Shown here: one piece after another, positions 6,292 to 6,817 of the stretch
Layout: the number at the start of each line of letters is the position of its first letter
Numbering within the stretch: the first letter of the stretch is position 1
Assembly: GCA_903862155.1 (NCBI GenBank)
Contig: CAIOXF010000041.1
Span: forward strand, 1-6,817
Source: an uncultured cyanobacterium
GTDB lineage: Bacteria; Cyanobacteriota; Cyanobacteriia; PCC-6307; Cyanobiaceae
Direction of reading: 5' to 3'
Length of the DNA stretch: 6,817 nt
Notes under the pieces: model-generated
Told to the model about the DNA's origin: nothing
Database searches by the model: none
Seen by the model: only the letters and a program-made list of their open reading frames with translations
Program-made: the position numbers and the translations under genes

Positions 6292-6321
6292 TAAGCAGCG
6301 CGCCCGGCCCGGGCCTGCTTA
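6292..6321 (-). repeat. Inverted repeat spanning the proB stop codon
   Basis: TAAGCAG at 6292-6298 pairs perfectly with CTGCTTA at 6315-6321, and inside these GCCC/GGGC can add four more pairs with a 5-base loop and a 3-base bulge. The first three bases read on the minus strand are the proB stop codon TAA. It fills about half of the 56-base proB-lpxD gap. No T-run follows, so it may be an RNA-processing or attenuating hairpin rather than an intrinsic terminator. Confidence 0.45.
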
Positions 6322-6817
6322 GATCAGCACCAGCTGGTCGCGGTGCACCACCTCCACCCCTTCGCGCCCGATCAGCCCGCGCAGCTCGCTGCTGGCCAGG
6401 GTGGCCAGGCCCCGGCCCAACTCGCGGCCATCGGCCGCCACCAGCCGCACCGCCTCGCGGGCGTTGAACTCGCCTTCCACGGCGGTCACGCCCACCGCCA
6501 GCAGCGAGGCGCCCTGCTCCACCAGCGCCCGCTGGGCGCCGGCATCGAGGCGCAACGAGCCCTTGGGCAGCAGGGCATGGGCGAGCCAGCGCTTGCGATC
6601 CGGCAGCGGCGTGGTGCTGGGTTGGAACACGGTGCCCACAGGCTCGCCGGCCAGCAAGGCATCGAGCACGGCGGGCTCGCGGCCATCGGCCAGCCGCACC
6701 CGGATGCCGCTGGAGGTGGCGATGCGGGCCGCGGCGAGCTTGGTGGTCATGCCGCCGGTGCCCCACTGGCCGCCGCCGGAGGCCACGGCGCTGAGGCGCT
6801 CCAGCTCCTCGAGATCG
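6319..6817 (-). CDS. proB: Glutamate 5-kinase, C-terminal part (gene starts beyond the right edge)
   Basis: ProB phosphorylates L-glutamate to glutamyl 5-phosphate, the first and normally proline-inhibited step of proline synthesis in the cytoplasm. The last 165 residues are present, from within the amino acid kinase domain to the stop TAA (6321-6319). The near-invariant VASGGGQWGTGGMTTKLAAA stretch closes the kinase domain and contributes to nucleotide binding. PSTTPLPDRKRWLAH links to a C-terminal PUA domain (from about LPKGSLRLDAGAQRAL to ELRGLIG), and the protein ends HRDQLVLI, close to the family's usual HRDNLVL. A PUA domain indicates the long ProB form of about 365 residues; ProB without PUA also exists in bacteria. 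The 5' end, start and promoter lie outside the window. Confidence 0.95.
   Translation of the reverse strand, partial: DLEELERLSAVASGGGQWGTGGMTTKLAAARIATSSGIRVRLADGREPAVLDALLAGEPVGTVFQPSTTPLPDRKRWLAHALLPKGSLRLDAGAQRALVEQGASLLAVGVTAVEGEFNAREAVRLVAADGRELGRGLATLASSELRGLIGREGVEVVHRDQLVLI

Noticed and set aside
5168..6322. A 384-residue open frame on the plus strand opposite lpxD
   Set aside because: It is a low-complexity Gly/Ala/His-rich shadow of the hexapeptide repeats of lpxD, caused by high GC content. LpxD on the other strand has full family motifs.
6263..6766. Upstream extension of the lpxD frame
   Set aside because: It lies opposite in frame to well-conserved proB codons and is Arg/Gly/Ala-rich; LpxD family proteins begin near ATG 6262.
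1..6817. tRNA, rRNA, CRISPR, insertion sequence, toxin-antitoxin, phage or defence genes
   Set aside because: None was seen: nearly all sequence is accounted for by nine housekeeping-type genes, and there are no spaced direct repeats or transposase motifs.

Overview
The window looks like chromosomal housekeeping DNA from a GC-rich unicellular picocyanobacterium, most likely of the Cyanobium / Synechococcus cluster-5 (alpha-cyanobacterial) type. Three things point that way. A Calvin-cycle phosphoribulokinase sits among leucine, lipid A, proline and fatty-acid genes. That phosphoribulokinase is the short, proteobacterial-like class I form instead of the longer, redox-regulated plant / beta-cyanobacterial form. 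The DNA is very GC-rich (about two thirds by eye) and contains no copy of the HIP1 octamer GCGATCGC that many other cyanobacteria carry in large numbers. The genus is an inference from memory of gene content, not a database match.

All nine genes lie on the minus strand, so transcription runs from right to left. In that order they are: the 3' part of proB (glutamate 5-kinase, cut by the right edge); lpxD (lipid A acyltransferase); leuB (3-isopropylmalate dehydrogenase); prk (phosphoribulokinase); a small unrecognised protein; a prepilin peptidase (pilD type); accD (acetyl-CoA carboxylase carboxyltransferase beta subunit); a small secreted protein resembling the surface-adhesin E family; and the 5' part of a Gfo/Idh/MocA-family oxidoreductase (cut by the left edge).

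Gaps between genes are short: 56, 44, 46, about 10, 26, about 29 and 13 bases. The one exception is about 209 bases between prk and the earliest canonical start of the small protein. The genes could therefore be read as one or a few long transcripts, although they serve unrelated pathways. Several gaps hold small inverted repeats (6292-6321, 5152-5164, 3060-3098, 1768-1787). None is followed by a convincing T-run, so I describe them as possible hairpins and do not call them terminators. Most genes have no clear Shine-Dalgarno sequence; the secreted protein is the exception.

I found no RNA gene, mobile element, CRISPR array, integration site or defence system, and nothing that looks like an undescribed multi-gene system. 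The points most worth a second look are the cysteine-poor class I phosphoribulokinase, the small protein after it whose true start is unclear, and the secreted protein next to accD. No stretch longer than about 210 bases lacks a gene.
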